In this document: positions 1-9,971 of the stretch, piece after piece
Layout of the letters: each line of letters starts with the position of its first letter
Numbering within the stretch: position 1 is the first letter of the stretch
NCBI GenBank assembly: GCA_913020245.1
Contig: CAJWAD010000011.1
Span: 1-53,890, forward strand
DNA: 53,890 nucleotides
Source of the DNA: an uncultured Oleiphilus sp.
Lineage (GTDB): Bacteria > Pseudomonadota > Gammaproteobacteria > Pseudomonadales > Oleiphilaceae
Direction of reading: 5' to 3'
Translations under genes and position numbers: made by a program
The notes under the pieces: model-generated
Seen by the model: only the letters and a program-made list of their open reading frames with translations
Told to the model about the DNA's origin: nothing
The model's database searches: none

Positions 1-35
1 GCTGCGATTGCTGCTTTTTTAATTGAATTTTTCAT
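1..35 (-). CDS. Partial secreted or envelope protein, N-terminus only
   Basis: Only the first twelve codons lie in the window; the rest is beyond the left edge. Read on the minus strand from the ATG at 33-35 they give MKNSIKKAAIAA, which looks like the charged start and the beginning of the hydrophobic stretch of a signal peptide. A Shine-Dalgarno-like GGAG lies about nine bases upstream of the ATG, which supports this start. The product cannot be named; outer-membrane, periplasmic and pilin-like proteins all begin this way. An open frame exists on the plus strand over the same bases, but it has no ribosome binding site. Confidence 0.5.
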   Translation of the reverse strand, partial: MKNSIKKAAIA

Positions 36-615
36 GGAATGTATCTCCGAGTATTTTTTAATTTGTTTAACTGCTGTTATTTACTTATTTAGTTTTTATG
101 TCTTTCTCGCTGGTAGCTTTTGGCTACTTACTGCACTTACTGCCATTCCATGTTTTGTTCGCTGCTTCCTGCGACTTACTTCGGAACTGTACTTTTGGTG
201 CACTTCCTAGCAAGTGTTTCGTGGAAGGATGTTTTCCGCTTGCTTGAATTTCAGTATATGCAGGTTAACCAGGTAAAAATGACCAAATAAAGCCTGTTTT
301 GTATCGGTGTGTAACGCTTGGTACGTTCTAGGTTTCAGTCATCGTATTGAAGGTAAAATTCACAGTCATTGACAAAGATACGCTTAACAATCCGCAACAC
401 TGTTAGCGTTTGTAACTCGATTTGTTTCAGAATTAGCCTGAAAAGCTAGATATCAAATGGAATGTAGGGAGGCGAGACAAATGCATGAAAACTAATAAGT
501 GAAAGAGTAAGCACTCAAATATGGGTGCGGAAGCTTTAAAAGAGCAGTAGTAGGGGCGATAGACAGAAGCCCGTCATCCATTTTTGTTATAAAGTCATAT
601 GCTCATGCCGTCGCC
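36..615. other. Intergenic region between recD and the left-edge gene
   Basis: This 580-base stretch is AT-rich and I find no convincing gene, RNA or terminator in it. It must hold the promoter of the minus-strand gene at 1-35. A loose inverted repeat around 383-411 (CGCTTAACA and TGTTAGCG) has a one-base bulge and no T-run, so I do not call it a terminator. No clear terminator follows recD either. Confidence 0.5.
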
Positions 616-2655
616 TTAGTTAGACGATAACGTTTGCTCAATGGCCTCGGCCGAGGCATATAAGTGACAGGAAGTCTTTGCCCGAGTAAGTGCTGTGTAA
701 AGCAAAGAGCGAGACAAAAGCTCTTGTGCTTGCATCGAAATTACAACAGATAACTTCTCATATTCAGAACCTTGGCTTTTGTGCACTGTCATTGCGTATG
801 CAGGTTGTAAACCTGCTACCTGCAGAGGCGATACCTCCACCCGCTCATTAGAATCGCCAAAACATAGCAGATACTCACCATTCTGCTGCGCAATCACAAT
901 ACCAATGTCGCCATTAAACAAACCTAAAGCAGGCATGTTCTTTGTCATCAACATTGCTTTTCCGTGGTAAAGGCTTAATGCTGCGCGCTTCGTTTCACCC
1001 TGGAAGTGCACTTCAACCAAATCATTTAAGGCCTCCACCCCTAAACTACCCTGATAACTGGGGCTCAATATACGGTAGCGATCAAGTTCAGCATATAGCG
1101 TCTCGTATGAGGCTCGCTTATTCACTAAATCAAAATACCGCTCATAACCGCTTAACAACCCTTGCCGTAAATCTTTATTCAGGCGCTGATCATCATGACT
1201 AGACCACGCTAAGTTATGCGTTGCATCGTGTTGTCGAAGAAGAGAGAACAGCCCATCGTTATGCCCTGCTTTGACAGACACCGCAGCACTGGCCAACGCG
1301 CCGGAGAAGCGGAAACTATGCTTAAGCTCGCTCAAAAAAGCAGGCGTTTCATCGCTCTTAATAATCGATATATCATTATTAAGCGTCCAACCACTAAGCT
1401 GCTCAATCTGCTGAGTCTGGCGATCGTTGCGTTCAAAAAACCTCGCTTGGCTCACCCACTGCGCAAAAACGTCACCGGGTTCAACCGCTGGCAGCTGAAA
1501 ATAATCGCCCAACATAATCAAACCCTTCTTGGGTGATAAAGTCGAGAGCACTGCCTGCATCAATTCAAGGTCAACCATTGAGCTCTCATCGATTAATACC
1601 AAATCTGGCACATCCGTTACGCTATCGGCGAATAGACTACCCAAGTTAGTAGGGCGTGACTTGTTTGATCCCTGCGCTTGGTTCAAAAATCGATGAACCG
1701 TCATACCTTCAATGGCTAAGCTGCGCTGAATGTAGGTTTCTAATTCAACATTCAACTTTAAACGCGTCAATAAATTAGGCAGCTGCGACAAAATAGCACT
1801 GGCTAGCCTCTGGGCTGCTTTGCCAGTGGGCGCTAATAAGCATACTTTGGCCGACGAGACGTTTTCTTGCGACGTCTCATTTTGTGCAAAATACAAAATA
1901 ATTAATCGCAATAATATGATTTTCACCGCCGTCGTCGTTTTACCCGTTCCTGGTCCACCACTAATCAAATTGAACGGCTGAATTGTGCTCTGAAGTGTCG
2001 CAAGTGCTTGTCCTAAATCAGGAGATGCTGGCTCAAAACAAACATTAGGAAATAACGCAACAAAGGCAGCAGACGCGTTTGTCAGTTGAAGCTTATTAAA
2101 TACCGTTTTTTCTGATAACGCGGAAGAACGCCAATGGTCTATTTGAATTTGAGCGCGCCAAAAGCGATGCAAACTAATCTGTCCGTTGTCCATCACAATC
2201 AATGGTGGTGCCTGGCCGTCGTCAGCGCTGGACGGCTTACGATCGCTTTCTTCTGGAATCGTCACAACTGCTTCTAGCAAATCTAACTGCTCAATGGGTA
2301 GGGTTTCACTACACCTTTTATTTGCAGCCGCAACGACCTTGACGACCGGCGCAGCAGCCTCCAGGGTTGCTATCAGTGCTTGCTCACCGGGCAATTTAAA
2401 CCATGGCGGTATCGTTTTACTGCTATAAAGCGATGACAAAGCCAGTTGTGTTTTACCCTCTCGGCTTGCATTGCCCAAAAGCAAGACTAAAACGGCCAGT
2501 AACTCTTTTTCGTCATGACTTAAATTTTCGTTTCGTCGCTCAACTTCACGCAAGGTAAAACGTGCAGCATAATAATCCACCCATCGACATAGACTATCGC
2601 CCGACTCGATTAATTGATGCAACGCATCAAGAAATGCCGACTTCTCCTTAAACAT
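616..2655 (-). CDS. recD: RecBCD exonuclease V alpha subunit RecD
   Basis: RecD is the 5'-3' helicase motor of RecBCD, which resects double-strand breaks and loads RecA at Chi. The protein is about 679 residues. The superfamily 1B helicase motifs are visible: Walker A GGPGTGKTT near residue 235, motif Ia APTGKAAQRL, Walker B LVLIDESSMVD, and the late VHKSQGSEYE and LYTALTRAK motifs. I chose the ATG at 2655 because GAGGG precedes it and because it overlaps the recB stop by eight bases, as recB overlaps recC. The frame stays open nine codons further upstream, but that would lengthen the overlap. It is the last gene of the recC-recB-recD operon. Confidence 0.95.
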   Translation of the reverse strand: MFKEKSAFLDALHQLIESGDSLCRWVDYYAARFTLREVERRNENLSHDEKELLAVLVLLLGNASREGKTQLALSSLYSSKTIPPWFKLPGEQALIATLEAAAPVVKVVAAANKRCSETLPIEQLDLLEAVVTIPEESDRKPSSADDGQAPPLIVMDNGQISLHRFWRAQIQIDHWRSSALSEKTVFNKLQLTNASAAFVALFPNVCFEPASPDLGQALATLQSTIQPFNLISGGPGTGKTTTAVKIILLRLIILYFAQNETSQENVSSAKVCLLAPTGKAAQRLASAILSQLPNLLTRLKLNVELETYIQRSLAIEGMTVHRFLNQAQGSNKSRPTNLGSLFADSVTDVPDLVLIDESSMVDLELMQAVLSTLSPKKGLIMLGDYFQLPAVEPGDVFAQWVSQARFFERNDRQTQQIEQLSGWTLNNDISIIKSDETPAFLSELKHSFRFSGALASAAVSVKAGHNDGLFSLLRQHDATHNLAWSSHDDQRLNKDLRQGLLSGYERYFDLVNKRASYETLYAELDRYRILSPSYQGSLGVEALNDLVEVHFQGETKRAALSLYHGKAMLMTKNMPALGLFNGDIGIVIAQQNGEYLLCFGDSNERVEVSPLQVAGLQPAYAMTVHKSQGSEYEKLSVVISMQAQELLSRSLLYTALTRAKTSCHLYASAEAIEQTLSSN

Positions 2656-5600
2656 GGTCTGTTCCCTCATGCAACTGATCATGGTCTTGCATCATTGCAT
2701 CTAAGGCTTCAATTACGTCACGAGAAGGACGCCGGAGATAGACGCCATTTGCTACTGAGTATTCTTCTCTGACCGTGTCATTGAGTTGCATACCGCGTAA
2801 AAACAGATAAACGGCTCCCCCCATATGTTGATCATAGTCATAGTGCTCACCCAGTCTTTGCGCTAAAAAGCGATGTGTTGCGAGTGTGTATAACAAATAT
2901 TGCACATCGTACCGATGATGAAGAATCGCGGTATGCAACGACGACTCTGCGTAGTCTTCTGCCTGAAAACCTAGGTGATTCGACTTATAATCGAGTATGT
3001 AATATTTGCCATTGTGGCGAAACAATAAGTCAATCGCACCCGTCATATAACCGGCAAAACTTTTAAATAATAAAGGCGCAACCTCAGGACTATGCTTCAG
3101 AAGCACCTTATTTAGATGCGCCATGTCTAAATCTGCAACGGAAAACTGAAAGCTCATTTCAACCAAATAGTCTTGTGTCTCGAGGTTCGAGAGACTAAAT
3201 CCCGGCAATAGAGGTTGCCGGCAAATATCTTTAAGCCAAGCAGATAAATAGGTGACCCAAGCCTGTAATTTTTTCTTTGGAACCGGGACCCGAGTCTCGA
3301 GCAGTTTTGTTAACATGTCTTCAAGCGAAACATAACGACGCGCATAGGCGCCACATAATTCACCTGTCGAAAAATCAACGGCCTCAAACAGCATGTGCAG
3401 CATAGTACCCGCCTCACTACCGCGAGGAAAATCAAGAATATCGCAGTAATATGGCAGGCTAACGCGGGGATCAATCAAGGCTTTATGTGCCTGCACCGCA
3501 GATAAATGATGATGCTCATTGAGCAATCCGGTAAAGCTCTGTACCTTCTTACTTTGCTTAATGGTTTGAGTAAAAGGCAGTGGAGATAAGCGAGCCATCT
3601 CACTTTTTGGCTTTGCCAACAGGTTCATCATCTCGTTACTTTGCCTTTGCAACGATTCAATCTCAGCGTCTGAGTAGTGTTGCAGATCAATATGAGCGCA
3701 GGCCTCTGTCAACGAACACAATACTTCTCGATAATAAGCATCATCTATCTGATCCACCGAATAACCGCTCATCGTACCTAAGACCATCATTCCCCAGGCA
3801 CATCCCTTTATACCAATAGAACCTTTTGTATCATTCGACGCTGCAGTGCCCACATAACATCGATATTTAGAGCGTGTTAACGCAACATATAACAAGCGAA
3901 TATCTTCTGCGCTGCGTGCTTGTTCAATGTCAGCTGCGTGCTCCGACTGACCGTGCAAGTCAAAACATAAGTTATTCTCTTGGTCATAAAACCAAGCCTC
4001 TTTACTCTTTTTTGCACTGAACATAAAAGGTAAAAAAACAACATCGTATTCCAAGCCTTTACTCTTGTGAATGGTCACAATGCGCACCAACTTTTCATCG
4101 CTTTCGAGACGCAAATGGGACGTATCGTCAGCCTCAGACCGGTCACTAAAAATTGAGGCATGTAACCAAACAATTAGGTCAGAGTGCACACTTAACTCGC
4201 GTGATTTATGTTGTAGCAATTCCGCAAGCTGATTGAAATTAGACAAACTGCGTTCCCAGCTTGCAATATCTGCCTCACTCTCAGCACGCTGCCAATGGGC
4301 TAGCACGCTTAATTCAACTAACGCCTCGCGAAGCATGGCCAACACGCCATGTTGCCACCAACATTGTTGTAAGGCGCGAAAAGTGGTCATTAACGTTTGC
4401 GTGGTTGCTGAGTACTCCATCAACTGCTTAAACTCTCGATCACCGTAATTAAAGAATAAGTCAGCAAGACAAGTTTTAATGACCTTGATATCTCCGGGAT
4501 CAGCGACCGCTTTTAATAGCGCCAAAACCGCAATAGCTTCAGGCGAATCAAAAATACTCCTACGCCCCTCAAAGCTTGCGCGTATACCAACCCTTGCAAG
4601 CTGTTGTTGCATAAGTAATGCTTCAACTCTGTCTCTGACGAGTATCGCTATATCTTCGCTCGCGACGGGGCTTTCACACACGCTGCCCGACAATAAACTC
4701 AGAACTTGCTGCGAACACACCAGAGCAAGTTGCGCTTGAATGTAAGCTTTAGTTCGTGCCTTACCACCCCCATCAAAGCCATTGATCTGCGTGAGTTGCA
4801 TTGCGGCCATTGGCCATTTTTGGTTTTCACCCTGTGCCGCTGATACTTCAACATAGGGAATCAGGGCATGCCTGAACGGAGAGTCGACAGCTAAAAATAT
4901 GGCATTTATCGCCGCCACCATTGCAGCGGATGCTCGCCAATTTTGCTGCATGGTAAACACATAGCCTTGCGCATGATGCAGTACGTCTCGCTTTGCTTTT
5001 AAATAGGTTTGAATATCACCCCCACGAAACCCATAAATGGCTTGCTTCGGGTCGCCAATTAAAATCAACCTTGGGGTCAGATTAAAGTGAGCGGAGGCCG
5101 CACCAAAGACTCGATCAAATATTTGATATTGTGCGCGATCGGTATCTTGAAATTCGTCGACCATCGCAACATAAAAACGTTTGCGCAAAGTAGTGATAAA
5201 CCCTGCCACTTGGGCTTTGCTTCGATGATCCGTTTCACTTACCGCACCTTCTAAGAGTGTAATTAAGTCATCAAAACCCATTGCATGCTGTTCAACTTTA
5301 TCACTCAAAACGGTCGCATTAATCTGCGCATGGGCTGCTAATAAGAAACCCTCCCTTAACCCATTCAGTTCCCCGCCACTGACTTGCGATAAACGCTCGA
5401 ACATAGGGTGACTGAGTGGCGAGCATCCTTTTTTTGTTTCCGAGATAACGGCTTGTGTCGAAAATCGAAGCAAAAGGTTCGCTATTGAGGAGGTACTTGG
5501 AAAATCTATCGACTCACTAAGCGCCCATTGTTCAATTTTATCCAACCATTTCAGTTTATTTTTCACCGATTTTAGATTCGACTCGGCCACTCGCTTTTTC

Positions 5601-6373
5601 ACATCATCAATATGCAATGTCACAAATTTTTTATAGGCCTGAATTTGCCACACGGCTTGATCAAATTGCGTCTGCCATAGCGCCATATGCTCGAGCGGCG
5701 GCGCGTCTTGGAATAGCCTTGGTGCTGGTAACAGCCTATCTGCTTGACGAAGTAAAATCGGTTTAAGCACCTTGTATAGTGATTCGGGGCTCCGCCATAG
5801 GCTCAGTATATAAGTCAATGCTTGGTCGTTTATGCTTGAGAGGCCTACCCGCCAGAAATCTTTCACTGCACGTAATACCGATGGCTCTACTTCCTCGACT
5901 AAAACCTGCTGTGTCGGGATCTGAATATCTAAGGCATACTCTTGCAACATTTTCTGAGCAAACCCATGAATCGTATGTATCTCAGCGAGATCTATTTGCC
6001 GTTCAGCGATCAGCAAGCGAAGGCGCATCTCATGCAAGTCTTCCTCCGCCAACAGGAGATACTTTTCAATACCTTCATTCATATTTTCAATAAACAGCAC
6101 CGTATTTTCTGCTGTGATTGCTTTGTCTAGCTGGGCAATCAGTCCAACGATCGCCGCGCGAATACGATCACGTAACTCCTGCGTCGCGGCCTTGGTAAAC
6201 GTCACCACAAGCAACGATTCAATATCAATTTTTTTCTCGAGAAGATATCGTAAGTAAAGATTTACCAAGGTAAAGGTCTTACCCGTCCCAGCACTGGCTT
6301 CGATAAGCGACAAGCCGTCCAAGGGAAACGTTTCTAGATCCAATGGTTGTGCGCTTTGACTCGAACTACGCAA
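2648..6373 (-). CDS. recB: RecBCD exonuclease V beta subunit RecB
   Basis: RecB carries the 3'-5' helicase and the only nuclease of RecBCD. The protein is about 1241 residues, close to the usual 1180. Walker A EASAGTGKTFTL lies near residue 25 and UvrD-type motifs follow (DEFQDTD, IGDPKQAIYGFRGGD, VTIHKSKGLEYDVV). The C-terminal nuclease centre is intact: GAIDLLF and then LDYKSNHLG, which match the aspartate and D-x-K residues of the RecB nuclease family. No ATG is available. I prefer the TTG at 6373, which has GAGGTG six or seven bases upstream and overlaps the recC stop by eight bases. A TTG at 6388 is the alternative. The start therefore remains uncertain by five codons. Confidence 0.95.
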   Translation of the reverse strand: MRSSSQSAQPLDLETFPLDGLSLIEASAGTGKTFTLVNLYLRYLLEKKIDIESLLVVTFTKAATQELRDRIRAAIVGLIAQLDKAITAENTVLFIENMNEGIEKYLLLAEEDLHEMRLRLLIAERQIDLAEIHTIHGFAQKMLQEYALDIQIPTQQVLVEEVEPSVLRAVKDFWRVGLSSINDQALTYILSLWRSPESLYKVLKPILLRQADRLLPAPRLFQDAPPLEHMALWQTQFDQAVWQIQAYKKFVTLHIDDVKKRVAESNLKSVKNKLKWLDKIEQWALSESIDFPSTSSIANLLLRFSTQAVISETKKGCSPLSHPMFERLSQVSGGELNGLREGFLLAAHAQINATVLSDKVEQHAMGFDDLITLLEGAVSETDHRSKAQVAGFITTLRKRFYVAMVDEFQDTDRAQYQIFDRVFGAASAHFNLTPRLILIGDPKQAIYGFRGGDIQTYLKAKRDVLHHAQGYVFTMQQNWRASAAMVAAINAIFLAVDSPFRHALIPYVEVSAAQGENQKWPMAAMQLTQINGFDGGGKARTKAYIQAQLALVCSQQVLSLLSGSVCESPVASEDIAILVRDRVEALLMQQQLARVGIRASFEGRRSIFDSPEAIAVLALLKAVADPGDIKVIKTCLADLFFNYGDREFKQLMEYSATTQTLMTTFRALQQCWWQHGVLAMLREALVELSVLAHWQRAESEADIASWERSLSNFNQLAELLQHKSRELSVHSDLIVWLHASIFSDRSEADDTSHLRLESDEKLVRIVTIHKSKGLEYDVVFLPFMFSAKKSKEAWFYDQENNLCFDLHGQSEHAADIEQARSAEDIRLLYVALTRSKYRCYVGTAASNDTKGSIGIKGCAWGMMVLGTMSGYSVDQIDDAYYREVLCSLTEACAHIDLQHYSDAEIESLQRQSNEMMNLLAKPKSEMARLSPLPFTQTIKQSKKVQSFTGLLNEHHHLSAVQAHKALIDPRVSLPYYCDILDFPRGSEAGTMLHMLFEAVDFSTGELCGAYARRYVSLEDMLTKLLETRVPVPKKKLQAWVTYLSAWLKDICRQPLLPGFSLSNLETQDYLVEMSFQFSVADLDMAHLNKVLLKHSPEVAPLLFKSFAGYMTGAIDLLFRHNGKYYILDYKSNHLGFQAEDYAESSLHTAILHHRYDVQYLLYTLATHRFLAQRLGEHYDYDQHMGGAVYLFLRGMQLNDTVREEYSVANGVYLRRPSRDVIEALDAMMQDHDQLHEGTDHV

Positions 6374-9300
6374 GCTTATGCACCTCAATTCTCGGCTGCT
6401 CTGAGCTCGACATTAACAAAGCCGCATATTTACAAAGTGGGTGTGTCGTGAAATCTGGCATTTCCCTTGAATCTTGAATAGGATCCTGCTCTAAACACGC
6501 GCGACGCCAAAGTAAAAAATCAGCCTCGCCCTCAATACTTTGAGAAGGATTACCTAAAAACTGTCCGCGCGCTTCAGCCTCTGAACCATGAAGCTGCCTA
6601 AAAGCGGTTTTTGGCAAAAATAATGAGGGCCTAGACTTTAAGCTTTCAATCAAGCCGAGCACCTCAGCCAAAGCGTCTAAACAAAACGCCTTGGATAACT
6701 TAGGAAATGAAATGTGAAGCGTTGGCGTGACAAGTACCGACCCATTCCCCTCGCCCTGTAAATTTGAGATGAGGTGCTGTAACCATGTCATAAAAAATAA
6801 TTTGCCCGGCTCTTTTGCTAAACCAACAACAAGCGCTCCCTGCTCACTCATCGTTACACTCCCCTCTATTCGACAGTCCAAGGAAGGCAAAACCAAATCG
6901 ATTGGTATATGGCTAATTGATTGCGGCAACGCGGCTATCATCGGCCGCAATTTTTCTGACGCGTCAGCATAATCGCGATCACCTGCCACATGATGCGGTA
7001 ATTCGCCACATAATTTCAGATGCTGAAAAATAAAATCAGTCTCTTCACCGTTCGCATGCGCCATCAACATTTTTTCTTTTACGCGGTACGCATCCAACCC
7101 AGCGAGGGAAAAAGGCTCATCCTCTTGCAGGAGTGAGTCTTCAGCTCGGAGCGTTAAGGCCAATGTGTCCCGATAGTAACTCGCCAACGGCGCACCAACC
7201 ACGCGCACTAAATCTTCTATTTGATACAGCGGCAACTCATCTTGACGATCGGGTGTCACCTTATCGACTTCAACAGAAACATTACTTTGCGCATTGCACT
7301 GCCGAGCAGCTGTATGCAACCCAGCCCAGGTATGCGAAAAAGTCCGCAAACCGTTTACTGTATTCTCATCAAAATAAGAAGAATGAAATGCCTGTAAGCG
7401 ATGTTCAGCAGTCCAAAAAGGCAATATAGATAAACGTTCATTCTTATCATTCGTCGCATAGAAGTATTGCTCACAATATTCTTGCAATTCGCTTACAAGC
7501 ACTGAAGGGTAACGGGCGGTGTTGTCTTTGGCATCATAGCCGAGGTATGAGATATACAGGGCCTCCCGCGCACTGCCCAATGCCTCCAGAAATAAATACC
7601 GATCATCCTCTCGACGGGAACGATCGCCTAAGCGCGAAGGGTAATAGCGCATTAAATCAAAACTTTGACGCGTTTCTAGACGTGGATACTCCCCCTCGTT
7701 CATTCCCAACATGCATACCCGTTTAAAAGGAATGGTTCGCATTGGCATGAGCGTACAAAAATTGATACGGCCAGACAGAAACCGCTGACTAACGCCCTCT
7801 TGTTGAAGCAACTCATGCAAACATCTTGAAAAAATATGTGCCGGTATTTTAGACGAAAAGCCTGCGATCGCAGTTTGCTCCGCAAATGCATTTAACGCAT
7901 TATCTAACGTCCCCCGTATCGATGGCAGCAAGTCATCCATAACAAACCAGCGCCGCCATAGGCTTTCAACCGCCTCAATCCATTCACTCGCGCTGAGCAC
8001 TTGTTTAGTAAGTGCGATGCTGTGCTCGATTAACTCAAGTAGATGGAGTAGTTTACCTATCAATACATGAGTGTCAGTGCCGCTATAATAGGTTGGTGAC
8101 AAACCAAGAAGCACGCTCTCTTGCACACTTAACTCGCCGTACAGAAATCCCGCAAGTAGTCGCTGCATCCCCTGCAGCCATGTATTATTTTCATTTAAAT
8201 CTTGTTCTTGATTCACACCTAGAACCTGAGATTTATGCTTACTCGATAAACCCCAACGAATATTAAGGTCTTTCACCCAACGCCGTACTTCAGACAGCTG
8301 TTCCTCTGAGATATTTAAACGGGCACGAACCAGTTCATGCGCTAAAAAGCCCAGCACATCATCACCCGTTAGACGCGATTGATCGAGATTAACAACGGTC
8401 TCAAACATAGCAAGCAGTGGATGATCTAGATACGCGCCTTGATCTGAAATCGCATAAGGAATAGTTTGCAGATCATCTTGACCGGTTACACGGGTCTTCA
8501 AATTAGACGTAGCCGTTACGACCGGCGCAGAAAATACAGCCTCAATAAAGGCGCTATATTGTTCAATATCTGGCACCATCACAATAATGTCCTGACAGTG
8601 CAAAGCGGGATCTTCCTGCAAACTCAATAGTACGTAATCTCGCAACGCTTCAACCTCGCGAAGGCGAGAATGACATTTTGCAAACCAGATACTCGTGTCG
8701 GTGCTGTCAACTTCGCGAGGCACAGCGATAAGATCCAGAATATCATTTTGAATCCATCGTAAAGCACTGTTCTCAGGTTCTCGCTCATAGGCCTGAATGG
8801 ACATATCCACACGAAGATTATTAGACTCCCCCATCTCTACCATTTGATAAAGATTAGAAAGATTCTGGCGCCCTAATCGCCCCCAAGAGGCAAGTAAAGG
8901 ATTAGCTAATTCTGCCCCTTCCAGAACTGTTTTTGCCGCAACGCCCTGCGTTAACATAGTCCGTTGCTGACGACTCAATTGTTGCTGACTGATCAGGTCA
9001 TGCCAATAATGTTCACTTGGGTTTACCAATAAAATATGGACATCACAATGCTTGGCGAGAGCAATAAAAATTGGTAACCATTGTGGTGGTAATGCTGACA
9101 AACCAAACACGAAAATACGCTCAGGTAACATGCCTTCGGGAATATGTGCTTGCTCCAGTGCTTTTAATAATCGCTGCAGCTGATCTGCTCGATGGTAACG
9201 CGCATTACTTGGCACCATCGGATACAAATCGCGCCATAATTGAGCTTGCCATACCTCGGATGGGTTCAGTTCATAACGAGACACTCCAACCTCCACCATT

Positions 9301-9824
9301 GGCATGTCATTGATACACTGATCACGTTCCCATACCTCAAGCCAATCGGCCCGGTAATTCTGATAAGCATCGAATAAATCGGCGATCAGGGAACTTAACT
9401 CAAACATCATAGCCGGATCATTGCCTTCCTGACCTGCATTTGAGACGGCCTTAAGATACTCTCGTAATGGGCCAAATTTGTCATCGCCTTGCGCGGTTTT
9501 AAGGGTTTCCGACAAGCGCGAAAAAATTTCCCAACGCAACGCCGACTTCTCAAACTGAGGGACAAGCGATTTAACATCGGGAGACTGTTGTTGAACGAGA
9601 TTTGAGTGCAAGCGCCAAACAAAAGAAGCTGGAAAAGAAAAATTAATATTCGCAGCAATACCTAACTGCGTGGCTATTTGCTGCTGTAACCAAGTGCCCA
9701 TACCGCGGCTTTGGATCAAGACGGTCTCTTCGACAAACGGATCAGACAAAGGCGACACCTTCATGATCTGCGCCATGATCGTCGCTAAGTTCTCCGTTTT
9801 ATTTGAAGGATATACGCGCAGCAT
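6366..9824 (-). CDS. recC: RecBCD exonuclease V gamma subunit RecC
   Basis: RecC is the Chi-recognition and scaffold subunit of RecBCD, with a dead helicase-like fold. The 1152-residue protein begins MLRVYPSN and continues with SRGMGTWLQQQIA and FSFPASFVW, close to the N-terminus of E. coli RecC. RecC-type blocks such as MPMRTIPFKRVCMLGMNEG are also present. The ATG has AAGGG about seven bases upstream. It is the first gene of the operon; its promoter must lie between 9825 and the argG terminator. In E. coli ptrA separates recC and recB, but here they overlap directly. Confidence 0.94.
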   Translation of the reverse strand: MLRVYPSNKTENLATIMAQIMKVSPLSDPFVEETVLIQSRGMGTWLQQQIATQLGIAANINFSFPASFVWRLHSNLVQQQSPDVKSLVPQFEKSALRWEIFSRLSETLKTAQGDDKFGPLREYLKAVSNAGQEGNDPAMMFELSSLIADLFDAYQNYRADWLEVWERDQCINDMPMVEVGVSRYELNPSEVWQAQLWRDLYPMVPSNARYHRADQLQRLLKALEQAHIPEGMLPERIFVFGLSALPPQWLPIFIALAKHCDVHILLVNPSEHYWHDLISQQQLSRQQRTMLTQGVAAKTVLEGAELANPLLASWGRLGRQNLSNLYQMVEMGESNNLRVDMSIQAYEREPENSALRWIQNDILDLIAVPREVDSTDTSIWFAKCHSRLREVEALRDYVLLSLQEDPALHCQDIIVMVPDIEQYSAFIEAVFSAPVVTATSNLKTRVTGQDDLQTIPYAISDQGAYLDHPLLAMFETVVNLDQSRLTGDDVLGFLAHELVRARLNISEEQLSEVRRWVKDLNIRWGLSSKHKSQVLGVNQEQDLNENNTWLQGMQRLLAGFLYGELSVQESVLLGLSPTYYSGTDTHVLIGKLLHLLELIEHSIALTKQVLSASEWIEAVESLWRRWFVMDDLLPSIRGTLDNALNAFAEQTAIAGFSSKIPAHIFSRCLHELLQQEGVSQRFLSGRINFCTLMPMRTIPFKRVCMLGMNEGEYPRLETRQSFDLMRYYPSRLGDRSRREDDRYLFLEALGSAREALYISYLGYDAKDNTARYPSVLVSELQEYCEQYFYATNDKNERLSILPFWTAEHRLQAFHSSYFDENTVNGLRTFSHTWAGLHTAARQCNAQSNVSVEVDKVTPDRQDELPLYQIEDLVRVVGAPLASYYRDTLALTLRAEDSLLQEDEPFSLAGLDAYRVKEKMLMAHANGEETDFIFQHLKLCGELPHHVAGDRDYADASEKLRPMIAALPQSISHIPIDLVLPSLDCRIEGSVTMSEQGALVVGLAKEPGKLFFMTWLQHLISNLQGEGNGSVLVTPTLHISFPKLSKAFCLDALAEVLGLIESLKSRPSLFLPKTAFRQLHGSEAEARGQFLGNPSQSIEGEADFLLWRRACLEQDPIQDSREMPDFTTHPLCKYAALLMSSSEQPRIEVHKLA

Positions 9825-9920
9825 AACAGCCCTTAACTTTTAAATGAGTATACCGCGTATTGATATAATTCATGTAGCTAATTCATAGGGTATAACGCGG
9901 CTTTGGTGATTTTAAGGCAC

Positions 9921-9948
9921 AAAAAAACCGGGCAAGCCCGGTTTTTTT
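9921..9948 (-). terminator. Rho-independent terminator of argG
   Basis: A perfect stem AACCGGGC / GCCCGGTT with an AA loop is flanked by A- and T-runs, about 25 bases past the argG stop. It separates argG from the recCBD promoter and could also work in the opposite direction. Confidence 0.9.
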
Positions 9949-9971
9949 AATTCCACGACCCGCGCGTAATC

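Noticed and set aside
1-210. Open frame on the plus strand at the left edge
   Set aside because: It has no start with a ribosome site, and the opposite strand has a better-supported signal peptide start at 35.
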